DNA of 64,000 nt from Ursus arctos (GCF_023065955.2 NW_026622997.1:11890001-11954000), one strand, 5' to 3'. Shown: positions 43,510 through 55,364, counted from the first letter of the stretch. Numbers and translations: made by a program. Notes: a model not told the origin generated them from the sequence alone.

Positions 43510-44215
43510 TTAATTGCGGGAAATACAGGTAGCATAAAACATACCAATCTTCCCCATTTTTAAGTGTGCATTCAGTGGCATTAAGCACACTGACGTTGTT
43601 GCAAAACCATCACCACTATCTGTCTCCAGAACTTCGCCTTACAAAATGGAAACCTTGCACCCATTAAAATAACCACCTCCCAGCAGCCACCATTTTACTT
43701 TCTGTCTCCACGAATCTGACTGCTCTAGGGACCTCATAGAGTATTTGTCCCTCTGTGATTGAATTATTTCACGGAGTATCCTGTCCTCAAGATTCATCCA
43801 TGTTGTAGTGTGTGTCGGTTTCCTTTTTTTTTTCTTTTAGAATTTCCTTTCTTTTTAAGGCTAAATAATATTATAGTCCAATGTATGAGTGCCCCACATT
43901 TTGTTTATCCATTCATCTGTGGATGGACACGTTGGTTATTTCCATCCTTTTGGGCATTGAGAATAATGCTGCTATGAACATGGGTGCACAGATATCTCTT
44001 TGAGTCCCTGCTTTCAGGTTTTTTTGGGTAAATGCCCAGCAGTGGGAGTGCGGTATCTTGAGGTAATTCTGTTTCATTTTTGAGAAATCAGTCTACTGCT
44101 TTGGTTCCAGTTTCTCCACATCCTCATCAACATGTTCTTTTCTTTCCTTTTTTCTTTTCTTTCTTTTTTTTTTAATGGGTCACCGTAATGGGTGTGAGAT
44201 GTCTGGGTTCTTTTA
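43510..44215 (-). mobile_element. Old L1 3' UTR
   Basis: Antisense L1M landmarks: 'AAGTGTGCATTCAGTGGCAT', 'ACCATCACCACTATCTGTCT', 'CCCATTAAAATAACCACCTC', 'AAGATTCATCCATGTTGTAG', 'ATGCTGCTATGAACATGGGT' and 'AAATGCCCAGCAGTGGGAGT'. Non-coding remnant. Confidence 0.92.
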
Positions 44216-44545
44216 AGCAACAATATTTTAAAATGGGATTCTGTTAATCAAAAAGCAACTTGTGCCCTAAATTTAAATGACTGGATAAATAAAAGAATAT
44301 GGTAAAATCTCTAGGCTCTCTTGGTGATACTTTAAAGGCGGGATGAAGCTTAGGTGCAGAAGGTGAAGTTAATTATTTGCCTCAGTCTGTAGTCAGTCTC
44401 ATTTTGAGTCTTGCAAGGCCCCTCTTCAATTTTTCCCCTTCCCCATCCCTGTCCCTCTTGCAGATCTGTCCTCTCCCACCACAGACAAGGTGGTGCGGCC
44501 ACTGAATTATTTTTGTTGTTGTTGTTGTTCTCAGCATTTGAAAAC

Positions 44546-44645
44546 AAATTTTTTTTATTAGGCTCCATGTCCAGTGTGGGGCTGGAACTCATGACCTCGA
44601 GATCAAGAGTTGCATGCTCTACTGACTGAGCCAACCGGATGCCCC
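44546..44645 (-). mobile_element. Short carnivore tRNA SINE
   Basis: TTATTAGGCTCCATGTCCAG, 'GAACTCATGACCTCGAGATC' and 'CTGAGCCAACCGGATGCCCC'. Shorter SINE subtype, no target duplication seen. Confidence 0.88.
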
Positions 44646-44879
44646 ATGACTGCTGAGTTGTTAACACAGAATCATCATCAGGGGTCACAGTTGTCTTTGA
44701 AATTTTTGAACATAGCTTCTGTTAATGACCTCATTGTTCACTTGCTACTTTTCTCACTGTGCGAGGATCGAAAGGCTTTGCTCTTAGCTCTCCTGGATCG
44801 TGTGGAATAACATGGTGGACACCTACAGGCTGAGGAAGGCTGTCACTAATACTGATTGAAGGCAATGAGAACTACATTA

Positions 44880-46470
44880 GGGTACCTCATTCTACTTGCC
44901 AGGGAACTGAGGGCTCAGATGCAGTTTCCTAAGAAGTGACTCCTAAGCTGGGTCCTGAGGCGGAAGAGGCGTGGGCGGGGCAAACAGGAAAAGGAGGAGG
45001 AGCATGTGCAAAGGCCCAGAACCAAGAGAGCCTGGCCTGTGGGAAAAGCCCAGAGTGGGTCAGAGGGACTGGACATCAGTGTTTCAACAGGAGAGGGGCT
45101 GTAGTGAGGAGGGAAATAGGAGCTAAATCCTAAAGGGCCTTAAAACCAGGCTAAAGTCTGCACTTTATCTTGTGAGAAATGCACAGCCATTGATTTTAAA
45201 ACAGGGCATGGCGTGATTTTCTTTTTAGAATGACCATTTGTACCCAAATGTGGAACATAAATTGGGCAGGAGAGGGAGGAGGTCTGTTAGGAATCTCCGC
45301 TTCATCCTGGCAAGAGATGAAAAGAACGGTGACAAGAAAGAACATTCATTTACGTTCCTTCCTTCATTCTCTAACTGGACATTCACTCAGTGTTTTCCTG
45401 AGCATCTGCTACGTGCTGGCATCATACGGTGCCGCGTGCAGGGAAGAGAAGGCTGGCGTCTGCCTCTCAGCACAGTGAACATTCGCTTGGCGGCCCAGGC
45501 GGGTGTGAAGGCAACCACAGTTAGTGCGTAAGTGCTGAGATGGTACGGAGAACTTGTGGAGCGTGTGTATCAAGAGCATATTCTAAGAGATTTGGAGCTT
45601 CAGAAAGACTTCCTAAAAAAGTTCGCTACCAACCTCGTCTACACTAAGACTTGAAGGAAGAGCAAGGGATGGCCAGGTGAAGGGAGAGGTAGAGGGGCCT
45701 CCGGATCAATGGGAAACAGATGTAACCACCTGTGGTTGAGAGATACTGGGGCTTTCTGAATGAATTAAAAGGTTGGGCCTGACTAGGCCACAGGAACTGT
45801 TAAGGGATGAGACCAGCGAGGTAAGCACAGAACAAATTCCAAAGGGCCTGCCGACCCCATGAACGGGGCTGGGCCCTATTAGTATAAAAGGAAAGGATGT
45901 TACTGAGAGGAAGGTCAGATGGACTTCTTGGAAAGATCCCAGGCTGGAGGATAATTGGACAAACAATGAAATGGTAGCATGGATAGGACTTGGTGAACCA
46001 TTAGATCAGGGACTGTGGAAGAGCATGGGAACTCCCAAGTTTCAGACTTGAGTGCCATGAAAAAGTAAGAGAAAGGCAGGTTTCGGTGGAAGATGTAAGT
46101 TCCATTGGGACACGTTGATTTGGAAAGACATTCGGGTGGAATTGTCTAGTAGGCGCTCCTGTGATATTCCACTCCATGGGCCACGCAGGATCCTTGGATG
46201 GTGCCGAAATCATGGAAGTCGGGGAGATCAGAGAGGCGAGTCTGCGGGGTGAGAGCAGAGAACTGAGGAGGGACATGTGGGGAATGCCAACATTTACAGC
46301 TCAGACAGGAGGGCTCTGCAGAAGAGGCTGGGAAGGGGCAGCCAGGGGTATAAGGAGAACTTACAGGAAGGAAGCGTGCATTCCAAAGACAGAGTTTTAA
46401 GGAGGTTGAGGGCAAGGGTGTCAAATGCTTTGGAGAGGTCAGGTAAGACAAAGATGAAAGGTGGTCATAC
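44880..46470 (-). mobile_element. LINE L2 fragments (at least two)
   Basis: 44920-45340 has GGGTCCTGAGGCGGAAGAGG, 'GAGCATGTGCAAAGGCCCAG' and CCTAAAGGGCCTTAAAACCA. 45370-46470 restarts with 'TCAGTGTTTTCCTGAGCATC' and 'GCTACGTGCTGGCATCATAC' and ends with 'GTGTCAAATGCTTTGGAGAG'. Both are antisense L2 landmarks in order, so there are two copies or a duplicated one. None codes. Confidence 0.75.
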
Positions 46471-46479
46471 AGCTTGACA

Positions 46480-47340
46480 AGAACGGGGGTGACTGCACTA
46501 GGTGGGGTGGTGGGAGGTGAGAAGAGGGGCTACAAGTCAGTAAGGGGGAGGCCAACGCTGTCCTTGGTGGGGAGGCCAAGTCTCAGTCCATCTGGAGAGG
46601 TGGGAGGTGGTGGGGGGGAGAAGCAGGCATGAAGGTGGCAGGAAGAGGAGGAGGCCAGTGGCCAGAAGACCCTGCCTGGGGGAATAGAGATGTTTAAGTG
46701 ATTATAAACCAGTCATTCTGGCAAATAAAGGATACAGAGCCACCGACCACATTCATTACTGTTGCTATTGTTAACCTCCAGCTTTGACTATATTCCCCCA
46801 GACAGGAAGCAAGAGTTCAATAAATGTCATTTGAGTATTCAGTGGACATTTCTGGAGTACTGACTACGGGCCATGTGCTGGAGTTATAAAAATAATAGGC
46901 ATGGAGTCTGCTCTCTAGCAGCTCATGTCTTTGGAAATGCCAGTCTCTAAAAAAGGCAAAGTAAAACTCTAGGTTAGTTTCCAAAGCATCAAAAATAATG
47001 AAAAAGGTAGATTTTCATGATTTTTGTTATATGGGGTACAGAGTTGCATGAAGTTTTTGCTTTTACAATTCATGTTCCAAAAGGTCCAAGGGGTCAAACA
47101 GCATTGAAGGCAAATAGTCAAAACCCAAACCTGGAGTCCAGTGTGAGTGGGACCGCAACCGAGGAACTTGGGGTCAGGGTGGATGGAGAAACAGACCACA
47201 AGGCAGGGGATGGAAGATCCGGGCTGGTGGTACTTTGGGACAAGCTCAAGACCAAATGTAAGTGGTCTTATTCCAAATGGATGTGAATTAAGAATGGGAA
47301 AATTGCCTCTGATTTATTGGCTATGTAATTTTGGGGGGAA
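46480..47340. other. Intergenic, L2 3' piece inside
   Basis: 46800-46925 reads 'GAGTTCAATAAATGTCATTT' (sense L2 end), then 'ACTACGGGCCATGTGCTGGA' (antisense L2). The remainder is unassigned. No gene support. Confidence 0.5.
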
Positions 47341-47344
47341 AGGC

Positions 47345-47500
47345 ATACATAAAATATGAAAGTGAACTACACCAAAAATGTTAGCAGTAATTATCTCTTG
47401 GTGGAGGGATTATGGGTAGCTTGATCATCTTCTTCATAATTTTTCATATTTTAAAATTTTGTAATGAATAGTATTAATTTTATAGTGTGAAAAAAATACT
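47345..47500 (+). mobile_element. Probable old L1 3' tail
   Basis: 'AATTATCTCTTGGTGGAGGG', TTTTTCATATTTTAAAATTT and 'GTAATGAATAGTATTAATTT' fit the end of an L1ME/HAL1 3' UTR. Tentative. Confidence 0.45.
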
Positions 47501-47861
47501 ATTTTTAAAATGTGAAAGGAAAAAGGCTAGATAATGAGAACAATGTTTCATTTTTTAAAAAAAAATGGTAGGAAATAGAATATTGGTAGGAGAAATATCC
47601 AGAAATAACACTGGAGAAGCAGGAATCGAATGCCAGGCTTAACTTTGTCACAAACTGAAATGGTCCTATCATTTTCTAGATCTATTTGTTATAAAATCAA
47701 GGAATAGATTTGAAAGAGACAGTGTGGTTGTGTGTCACATGGGAAAATTGGAAAATGACTTGTCCTAATGTGATAGGTCATTTCGTCTTGAAACTCAGGT
47801 AGAAAGTATAGCATGAGGGCAAACAAATATTAAGAGTTATAATTCTTAATTGTGACCTTTT

Positions 47862-48050
47862 TAAAAAAGATTTACTTATTTATATATTTGAGAGACAGAG
47901 AGAGCGTGCACATGAGCACGAGGGAGAGAGAATATCAAGCAGACTCCATGCAGGGCGAGGAGACTGGGGGCTCGATCTCACAACCTTGAGATCACGACCC
48001 AGGCTGCAACCAAGTCAGTTGCTTACCTGACTGGACCACCCCGATGCCCT
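47862..48050 (-). mobile_element. CAN-SINE
   Basis: AAAAAAGATTTACTTATTTA, GA-rich body, 'GGGGGCTCGATCTCACAACC' and a GGACCACCCCGATGCCC head in reverse. Flanks TTAATTGTGACCTTTTT and TTAACTGTGACATTTTT are an imperfect duplication. Confidence 0.93.
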
Positions 48051-48059
48051 TTAACTGTG

Positions 48060-49295
48060 ACATTTTTATTCATGAAAAGAAAAAGATTTGGTGTCTCCGA
48101 TGAGAGAGTGACATATTCTAAGATGAAGAAAGGTCACTATTAACTGGAATAGAGTTTTTAAGGTTAATTTGCTAAGAGGGGAGTTTATCTTTTAAAAGAC
48201 ATGCATAGCTATTCTTAAATGGAGTTTTAATGAGTATTTGTGGAGAGGGAGGGAGATAGATGGAAATTGTGTTTGAGGCATAGATCCTTGTTTTAAATAC
48301 AAATTCTCCTTTATTAGTCTCATGGGAAGGGGACCTGCTTTGCTTTGTACCAAATCTCCGAACAAAAGAAGCAAGGTGTTGGTCCTACAAGTCGCTGCTT
48401 GTGTCGGCAGGTGAACACACATCCTGCCGCTGGTAGAGAAGGGGAGCTCGCTGCTTTCCACACCCATTCCAGACCTGCAAGAAAGAAAACCTACCCAGAA
48501 GCTGGAAGGAATCCAGAAGACATGGACAAACCCGCAGCTCTCCCTTGAGAGAGAGGTGTGTTCTTTCATTTCTCAGGTCTATTGAAGCCTTGAGAAGATG
48601 AATTGAGGGATTGCTTGCCCGGGAGGCATTTCACGGAGACAGGCTCAGTCCTGGATCAGCAATGTTCCAGGCTCTCGGGAGAGACACACACTTGGGCACC
48701 TCGTGCGTGAAATCCCCCAAACCACAGCTGCTGACAGGGCTTTGTGGACCCTCTCAACCCTTCGGGGCCTAAGAAACCCAGTCGCCAAAGCCCTGGGTAG
48801 GCCTTCCTTTCCTTGTGATGTCTTCAAAATAAATTGGGGTGAACGATTACAGCTAAGTTTGAGAATTTACTGGTGTAACTCTAATTAAATTCTCTCAGTG
48901 GAAAACAGATTATTCTTCCATAACACAAAATCTGAGTTTAGAACCCACTTAGGACTTTTCAGTATCTCAGGGTCAACTTCAAAATCTCACTGCCTTTCTT
49001 TTCAGGAAGAAAAGAAGCTGTCCATCAGGATGCTGGGAGGGGGTTTTCTGCCAAGGGACTGAGCTTGACAAATCTGGCCACAGAAAGAAAAATATTGGTG
49101 AGTGTGTTCAAAATAATAGACGGTGCCATTCAAGACATTTGGCCTGTTTTAGCCTCTGGTGTTTGCCTGAGTGAAATAAAGCAAAAAGTGATTTAGTCAG
49201 GATTTTTTTAAAGTAGATTTTGGCATTTGTATGGATAATTATTTAGTTCCTAAAGTTTAGGTCTATTAATGAATTTTTGTGTATGCTGTGAGGTA
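48060..49295. other. Intergenic, no gene recognised
   Basis: About 1.2 kb with no repeat landmark I can name. A 125-codon minus-strand frame (48192-48569) has no recognisable domain and no splice support. Conserved non-coding sequence cannot be excluded. Confidence 0.5.
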
Positions 49296-49303
49296 AGGGT
49301 ACA

Positions 49304-49304
49304 C

Positions 49305-49343
<39 letters not shown>

Positions 49344-49360
49344 TTTTTTTTTTTTTTTGC
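49304..49360. repeat. (CA)n followed by poly(T)
   Basis: ACACACACGCACACACACAC and more CA units to 49336, then CCC and about 20 T. The T-run marks the end of a minus-strand retroelement, followed by L1 at 49368. Confidence 0.95.
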
Positions 49361-49571
49361 CTTCATATCTTTGTTGAAAATCAGTTGATCGTTCTGGATA
49401 TTCTATTCCATTCCATTGACCCATCTGTCTCTACGTAACACTAATACACGGTTCTCTTAATTACTGTGGCTTTAAGTTTTGAAAGCAGGCAGTGGAAGTC
49501 CTCCAACTTTGTTCTTCTTTTTCAAAAGCATTTGGCTCTTCTAGATTCTTTGCATTTCTTTTTTTTTTTTT

Positions 49572-49985
49572 TTTAAAGATTTATTATTTATTTTAGAGAT
49601 AGAAAGACTCTGAGAAACAAACTGAGGGCTTCAGAGGGGAGGGGGGTGGGGGAATGGGATAGACCGGTGATGGGTAGTAAGGAGGGCACGTATTGCATGG
49701 TGCACTGGGTGTTATACGCAACTAATGAATCATCGAACTTTACATCAAAAACCAGGGATGTACTGTATGGTGACTAACATAATATAATAAAAAATATTTA
49801 AAAAAAAAAGAGAGAGAGAGAGCACGAATGGGGGGAGGGGTGGAGGAGAGAGAGAGAATCCTCAAGGAGATTCCCTGCTGAGCACAGAGCCAGACATGGG
49901 GCTTGATCCCAGGACCCTGAGATTATGACCTGACCTGAAATCAAGAGTCGAATGCTTAATTGACTGAGCCACCCAGGTGTCCCCA
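49572..49985 (-). mobile_element. CAN-SINE split by an L1 3' end
   Basis: The left tail AAAGATTTATTATTTATTTT (from about 49575) and the right body and head (49801-49985, ending TGAGCCACCCAGGTGTCCCC) belong to one minus-strand SINE. 'TTTGCATTTC' occurs on both outer sides (49551-49560 and about 49988-49997), consistent with its target duplication in the older L1. Confidence 0.85.
49605..49797 (+). mobile_element. Young carnivore L1 3' end inside a SINE
   Basis: AACAAACTGAGGGCTTCAGA, 'GGGATAGACCGGTGATGGGT', 'GCATGGTGCACTGGGTGTTA', 'ACCAGGGATGTACTGTATGG' and an AATATAATAAAAAATATTTA tail. Sense orientation, about 190 bp, same 3' end as the copy at 25884. It splits the surrounding SINE. Confidence 0.9.
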
Positions 49986-50612
49986 TCCTTTGCATTTCAT
50001 ATAACTTTTAGGGTCGTGTCACCAAACTCTAACAAAAAACTGCTGAGCTTTTGATAGGGATTTCATGTAATTTCTAGATCAGTTTAGGAAGGATCACCCT
50101 CTTAACAATATTGAGCCTTCTAATCTATGTACATGGTATGTCTCTCCGTTTATTCAGATCTTCGGATAAATATCTTGGCAATGCTTCGTGATTGTAGTGC
50201 ATAGTTCTTGCACTTCTTTTGTTAAATTTATTTCCAAGTATTTTATTTTTTTTCAATGCTATTGTGAATGGAAGTGTTTTTTAATTTTATTTTTGGATTG
50301 TTTATTGTTAGTATATGACATACAATTAATTTTGTGTGTTGGCTTTTTTATCCTGTGACCTTGCTGATCTAGTTTACTAATTCTAGTAAGTTTTTGGAAA
50401 CTCCATAGAATTTTCTACATACAGGTTCATGTTGTCTATGAATAAAGACAGTTATGCTTCTTCCCTTTCCAATCTGTATACCCTTTGTTTTTTTGTTTTT
50501 TTCTCCTTGCATTATTTACCTGGCTAGAGACTCTGGGACAAAGTTGAATAAAAGTGGTGAGAGAAAATATCCTTCCCTGTTCCAGTCTCAGTGGGAAAAC
50601 ATTAATTTTTTT

Positions 50613-51055
50613 TCTGTTTTATTTACTTATTTTTATTTTTTAACCTGTGGTGAAATAGAAAATCATAATGTAAAATGTATCATTTTAACTGTTTTTAAGT
50701 GGACAGTCCAGCGACATTAAATACATTCACCACTGTCCTTCTCCAGAATTCTTTATACTCTCCCCACGCTGAAACTCTGTCCTCATTAAACACTAACTCC
50801 CCATCCCCCATCTTTCCAGCCCTGGACAACCCCCATTCTATTTTCTGCCTTGACAAATTATACAATTGTACGTACTTCATATCAGTGGAATCAGACAGTA
50901 TTTATGTTTTTGGTGACTGGCTTATTTCACTGAGTGTAATGTCCTCAAGGTTCCTCCATGTTGTAGCCTGTGTCAGAAGTGCCTTCATTTTAAGGGTGAA
51001 TCTTATTCCATCATATGTTCAGTATTTACTATTATGTATAGTGTTAACTGTCAGG
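50613..51055 (-). mobile_element. Old L1 3' UTR nested in L1
   Basis: 'AACCTGTGGTGAAATAGAAA', 'CAGTCCAGCGACATTAAATA', 'AACACTAACTCCCCATCCCC' and 'GTTCCTCCATGTTGTAGCCT' are antisense L1M 3' UTR landmarks. It separates two ORF2 pieces that would otherwise join. Confidence 0.85.
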
Positions 51056-51300
51056 TTTTCATAGATGACTTTTATCAAATTGAGGAAGCCTCCTATTAGT
51101 CCTAGTTTATTGAGAGGTTACATCGTGAATATAATTGGATTTTGAGCGATGATTTTTCTGCAGCAATTGAGAACCACATGGTTTTTTTGGTCCTTTATTC
51201 TATTAATATAGTGAGTTATGTTATTGGATTTTTGGATATTAAAACAACATTGCATTCCAGGGATAAATCCTAGTTGGTTGTGGTGTATAATCCTGTGCTT

Positions 51301-51660
51301 CTTTCTAAGAGTTATACAGATCGAGCTCTCTCCTATAGGTCCGCGATCCATTTTGAATTCCTTTTTCTATATGATGGAAGGAAGGGGGCTCAGAATCATT
51401 ACTTTGCATGTGGCTATGCAGTTGTCCCAGGGCCATTTGTTGAAAACACTTTTCTTTCCCTGTTGAAAGTTCTTGGCAGCCTTGTTGAAAATCATTGACT
51501 ATCAAAGTAGGGTTTATTTCTGGACTCTCAACTTGGATCCATTGCTCTGTATTTCGATCCTTATGCCATACCCTGTCTTGAAATCAGGAAGTATGAGTTC
51601 TCCAACTTTGTTCTCTCCGCTATTGTTTTGGATAATTTGGGTCTGGCATTTCCTAAAGTC
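51301..51660 (-). mobile_element. Old L1 ORF2 C-terminal fragment
   Basis: 'CATGTGGCTATGCAGTTGTC', 'GGCAGCCTTGTTGAAAATCA' and 'TGTCTTGAAATCAGGAAGTA' are antisense L1 ORF2 C-terminus. The order jumps back towards the C-terminus relative to the piece on its left, so it is a separate copy. Confidence 0.8.
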
Positions 51661-51724
51661 CCTTTAACTTGACTTCCCCGGGGACTCACTGCCTTCACTG
51701 AGTTGTGATTTAGGGTTATGCGCT

Positions 51725-51880
51725 ATGCCAGCGGTTCTTCAGCTTGGCAACACATAAGAGTCACCTAGGGAGCTGCCAGTCAAGGACCCCATCCAAGACC
51801 AGTTAAATCTGAACCTCTGAGTGTGAGGCTTGAGCACTCGGAAGAACTGCCCAGCTAAGCTCAGCCCAATTTGCTGATTC
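51725..51880. mobile_element. MER5-type hAT element
   Basis: 'CCAGCGGTTCTTCAGCTTGG', 'AAGAGTCACCTAGGGAGCTG' and 'CTGAACCTCTGAGTGTGAGG' are MER5 landmarks in order. Confidence 0.7.
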
Positions 51881-51889
51881 TCAGAAGAA

Positions 51890-52395
51890 CGAGCACATAA
51901 AATGCTGGTTGTTTTGACCTTTGGGGTGATTTGTTACACAGCAGTAGATAACCGATATGCAATGTGTACCCCCACTTGAGAAGCTTTCTAGAGGGTCTAA
52001 CCTGGACTAGAGAGTTTTACTTTAAACCTTTGCTTTTGCTATAGGAACATATGATAGGGATACTGGGTACTCTATCTTGAGGTGGGGAGGGCAGAAGCGA
52101 AGATGAAATCGTGCATGATGTATATATCTTAAAACTAAATTTTCAGAAAAGCTAATCTTCCCTTGAGGAAGTTTCTTTTTTTCTCTAACAATTAGAACTA
52201 TGTAACTGACGGTTTGACTGGTAGTAAACAAAAAGTAAAAACTAAGGCTTATTTATAGCAACTATATAATTCCTTATAGCCTGCAGTTTATGATTTTTCT
52301 TTGCCTCTTATTAACTTTTATTTTAACTACTTATATTTATGTTATCTATGATTCTATTATTTTATTCTTATTTATACTTAGTCATGTTACTGTAG
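51890..52395. other. Intergenic, no gene recognised
   Basis: AT-rich DNA with no gene or named repeat. Frames are short and unsupported. Confidence 0.5.
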
Positions 52396-52416
52396 CTATC
52401 TTTGTGGTAAATCACT

Positions 52417-52551
52417 ATTTATTTTATTTTATTTTATTTTATTTTATTTTATTTTATTTTAAGCAGGCTCCACACCTAACGTGGGGCTCGAACTCACAAC
52501 CCTGAGATCTAGCATTGCACGCTCTACTGACTGAGCCAGCCAGGTGCTCCT
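52417..52551 (-). mobile_element. Short carnivore SINE with an (ATTTT)n tail
   Basis: An (ATTTT)n microsatellite of about nine units (52417-52460) forms the tail, followed by AAGCAGGCTCCACACCTAAC and ACTGACTGAGCCAGCCAGGT. Flanks CTTTGTGGTAAATCACT (52400-52416) and CTTTGTGATAAATCACT (52552-52568) are a 17-bp duplication with one mismatch. Confidence 0.95.
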
Positions 52552-52874
52552 CTTTGTGATAAATCACTTTAAACCCCTTGTGGGAAAAAGTGGGGCATTA
52601 ATAAATGCATGTAAGACTTTGAGTTTTCCTTTAGGGAGCCAAATATAGTGGGAAGACCTTTCTGTTCTTCATTAATATCTGTTTTGAGTGCCGAGATAAG
52701 ACATGGTAACTGGCTTGGGGTGAGAGGGCAGGGGAGGAAAACCAAGGTAAACCTTGATCAACTTGATCAGGGACAAGGATCCAGTGGAGGCCGTGTACCA
52801 TTTATTAGTCATCTACTGTGCTGGAGACTCGCCTAGACCACTGTATTAAAAAACTGGGCTGGGTAAGGATGGCT

Positions 52875-53020
52875 GCTGGAGTTTGTGGACTTTGTGATTG
52901 TTTTCGCACCTATACAATGGGTTGAACAAGCCTCCTTCACAGGAACGTTGAGAGGATTAAATGAGATAATACGTTGAGAGCTCCCGCCACAGAGTGGAAC
53001 ATGGGTTTGTTATATTATCC
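52875..53020 (+). mobile_element. MIR fragment
   Basis: 'ACACCTATACAATGGGTTGA' (approximate), 'TCACAGGAACGTTGAGAGGA' and TTAAATGAGATAATACGTTG follow sense MIR order. Confidence 0.75.
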
Positions 53021-53282
53021 CCTTTCCTCATCCATTTCTTCAATTAGATGCTGTGATAACGTGCTAAAGTTTTATTTGTTTTACAAAAAGAATGTAACTT
53101 GTTGAATGTGCAAATGAACTTTGCCATGTCTCGGTCAGAGGGAATTTCTAATCTTTTTTGGTAGGGAGTAGGGGGCAGGGGGGAACAGGGAATGAGAGGC
53201 AGAGAACCCCTTGTGGCTCATGATAGACACCGGACAGCTTTGTGTGGAATCGCCATTCTGAGGGCTTGAATAGCAGAAACAT

Positions 53283-53453
53283 TATTTTTTTGAGAGGGGG
53301 AGGGGGCTGAGGAGTAGGGAAACAGAGAATCTCAAGCAGACTCCTTGCTGAGCCCCGAGCCTGATGAGGGCCTCGATCTCGTGACCCCGAGATTATGACC
53401 TGAGCCGAAGTCAAGAGTTGGCCCCTCAACCGACTCGGCCACCTAGGTACCCC
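53283..53453 (-). mobile_element. CAN-SINE
   Basis: Reverse-oriented, with a very short tail. Body 'AGAGAATCTCAAGCAGACTC', head CGACTCGGCCACCTAGGTAC. Perfect 15-bp duplication GAATAGCAGAAACAT (53268-53282 and 53454-53468). Confidence 0.95.
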
Positions 53454-53809
53454 GAATAGCAGAAACATGTTGATGCTGGAAGACATTAGAAGAGAAAACA
53501 CATCCACAGCAGGGGAAGCGAGTGGTGGGGTGTGGAATGAGAACTGCCAGCAGCACCCTTCCCTACAGTGAATAGGCAACAGAGAAGAGAACTCGGTTGC
53601 CTAAACACTATCCGTTCTCCAGTCTGCTTTTCCTTGTGCATCAGATCCTACCTGCCACACGCCTTACTCTTCTTCCACACCTTCTCCGTCTTGACCCAGA
53701 ACCCCAGCTGGCCAATAACAGGGTCACTCAGCCCATTAGGAACTGCCCCAATACCCTCCACTTCTGATTGTCCTTGTTCTGCCAGGCTTGCTTGTGATAA
53801 ACTGACAAT

Positions 53810-53853
53810 TAAAAAAAAAGATTTTATGTATTGATTTGAGAGAGAGAGATAGA

Positions 53854-53885
<32 letters not shown>

Positions 53886-54053
53886 CGTGCGTGCACAGGC
53901 ACAAAAAAGAGAGAGAGAGAGAGACAGCATGAGCAGGGGGAGAGACAGAGGGAGAAGAAGAAGGGAGCCCGATGCGGGGCTCGATCCCAGGACCCCAGGA
54001 TCATGACCTGTGCCGAAGGCAGACCCTTCACCACCTGAGCCACCCAGGCGCTC
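53810..54053 (-). mobile_element. CAN-SINE with an internal (TG)n expansion
   Basis: AAAAAAGATTTTATGTATTG, then (TG)n at 53858-53885 and (GA)n at 53909-53923, then 'GATGCGGGGCTCGATCCCAG' and CACCTGAGCCACCCAGGCGC. The simple repeats grew inside the SINE body. Confidence 0.95.
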
Positions 54054-54289
54054 CTACCCTGACAAATGTTTAAAAATGGAGATGGGAAGTGGCAAGAGAC
54101 ATTCTTCTTTTGATGTTACTGGTTCTCTGAAGAGTATAGCTGAACTTGAAGATTTTTCGTTCAGTTGTTCCTAGGTCTGCTCATTCTACCTCAATCACTT
54201 TTTACAATCCAATAACCCAGCTTATATTTGTATTTGAAGATGAAGATGAATTGCTTGGGCGGTGGCTGCTTTTATTACGTAGTGAGGAG

Positions 54290-54690
54290 AAATGAGGCTT
54301 TACCTCAAGTTTTCTATTTTTGTTCTCACCTCCCACTCACGGCAATGTAGATCTAGAGGGAGTTCTCCCAAACCCACCACTCTTTGCATGCCTTGGTGCA
54401 CGCTATTGACTCTTCCTGGGATGTTGTCCTGACTTCCGTATGCCGTGAAAACGTCTCCTCCTTGTTCAATATCCACATTTCATTTCACACGAAGGCCGTC
54501 ACCACCCTCCAGCCCTGCTCACTTCTGCTCTCTGTGCCTTCATCAGACTTCGTTTTAATGGTTTACTCGTCTATGCCAGTCTCCCATGCTTCACCGTGAG
54601 TTCCCTGATACAGAATCTCTGGATTGTTCAAATCTGCATTCCCAGCACTCTGCCGTCCCTTGTACATGTGGGCGTGATGGACATTTCTCC
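54290..54690 (+). mobile_element. LINE L2 3' region
   Basis: 'TCACCTCCCACTCACGGCAA', 'CTATTGACTCTTCCTGGGAT', 'GAAAACGTCTCCTCCTTGTT' and 'TCTGCATTCCCAGCACTCTG' are in sense L2 order. Diverged. Confidence 0.65.
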
Positions 54691-54694
54691 AATT

Positions 54695-55235
54695 TTATGG
54701 TAAAAGGGAAAAAAACTCATGAGGGGAATTTCGGAACTGAATGAAACCTCCACAGGTTAACCCTCAAGAGTGGAGTTATTCCCATCTTAGTTATCGGTTA
54801 CAATGAAAATGACACCCTTTCGAGGACACTCCCCAAAAAGCTAGTAAATTTTCTCAAAGTTTTCTGTTTATCTATAGGTAGCATGATGCCGTAAAATAAA
54901 TAATTATACATGTGAAGTATGTAATATGCTGGGTCATTAAAGATGTGATGCTAATTGAATCCATCTCCCCGTAAGAGAGTCTCTGAGCCATTAGTATTTA
55001 GGGCCAGCTGTGGGGTGTAGCTGCCTAGCACAGTTTAAATCAGAAGAAAGCGATGAACACGAAAGAAAAGTAAGCCAACTAGCTGTCATATCAGATTTAC
55101 CCAAATGTCACTTATATAGAAGTACGACTCCTTTTTTAAGGCTCTCTCTTAATTTTTCACCATATGACTGTATTCATTACTCTTTTTTTTAAATTTGTGC
55201 TTTTCAAGTGGCCTATTTCATTTATGTATTCTTTT
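54695..55235. other. Intergenic, no gene recognised
   Basis: AT-rich, with no recognised repeat or gene. Confidence 0.5.
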
Positions 55236-55364
55236 AAAGTTTATGTATGTAGGTATGTATGTATGTATGTATTTATTAGTATTCTCTACACCCGTCTTGG
55301 GGCTCGAACTCAGGACCCAGAGATCCAGTTGCATGCTTTTCCCAAGGAGCCGGCCAGGCGCCCC
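55236..55364 (-). mobile_element. Short carnivore SINE with a (TATG)n tail
   Basis: (TATG)n microsatellite (about 55241-55270), then 'CTACACCCGTCTTGGGGCTC' and GGAGCCGGCCAGGCGCCCC. Shorter SINE subtype in reverse. Confidence 0.9.

Larger units (their letters stand above)
49368..51300 (-). mobile_element. Old L1 ORF2 region, interrupted twice
   Basis: Antisense ORF2 runs from 'TCTATTCCATTCCATTGACC' (49400) through 'GATTTCATGTAATTTCTAGA', 'TAAATTTATTTCCAAGTATT' and 'GTTGAATAAAAGTGGTGAGA' (50543). It resumes at 51056 with 'GATGACTTTTATCAAATTGA' and 'GCATTCCAGGGATAAATCCT'. The SINE/L1 complex at 49572-49985 and a second L1 at 50613-51055 interrupt it. Heavily broken. Confidence 0.85.
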
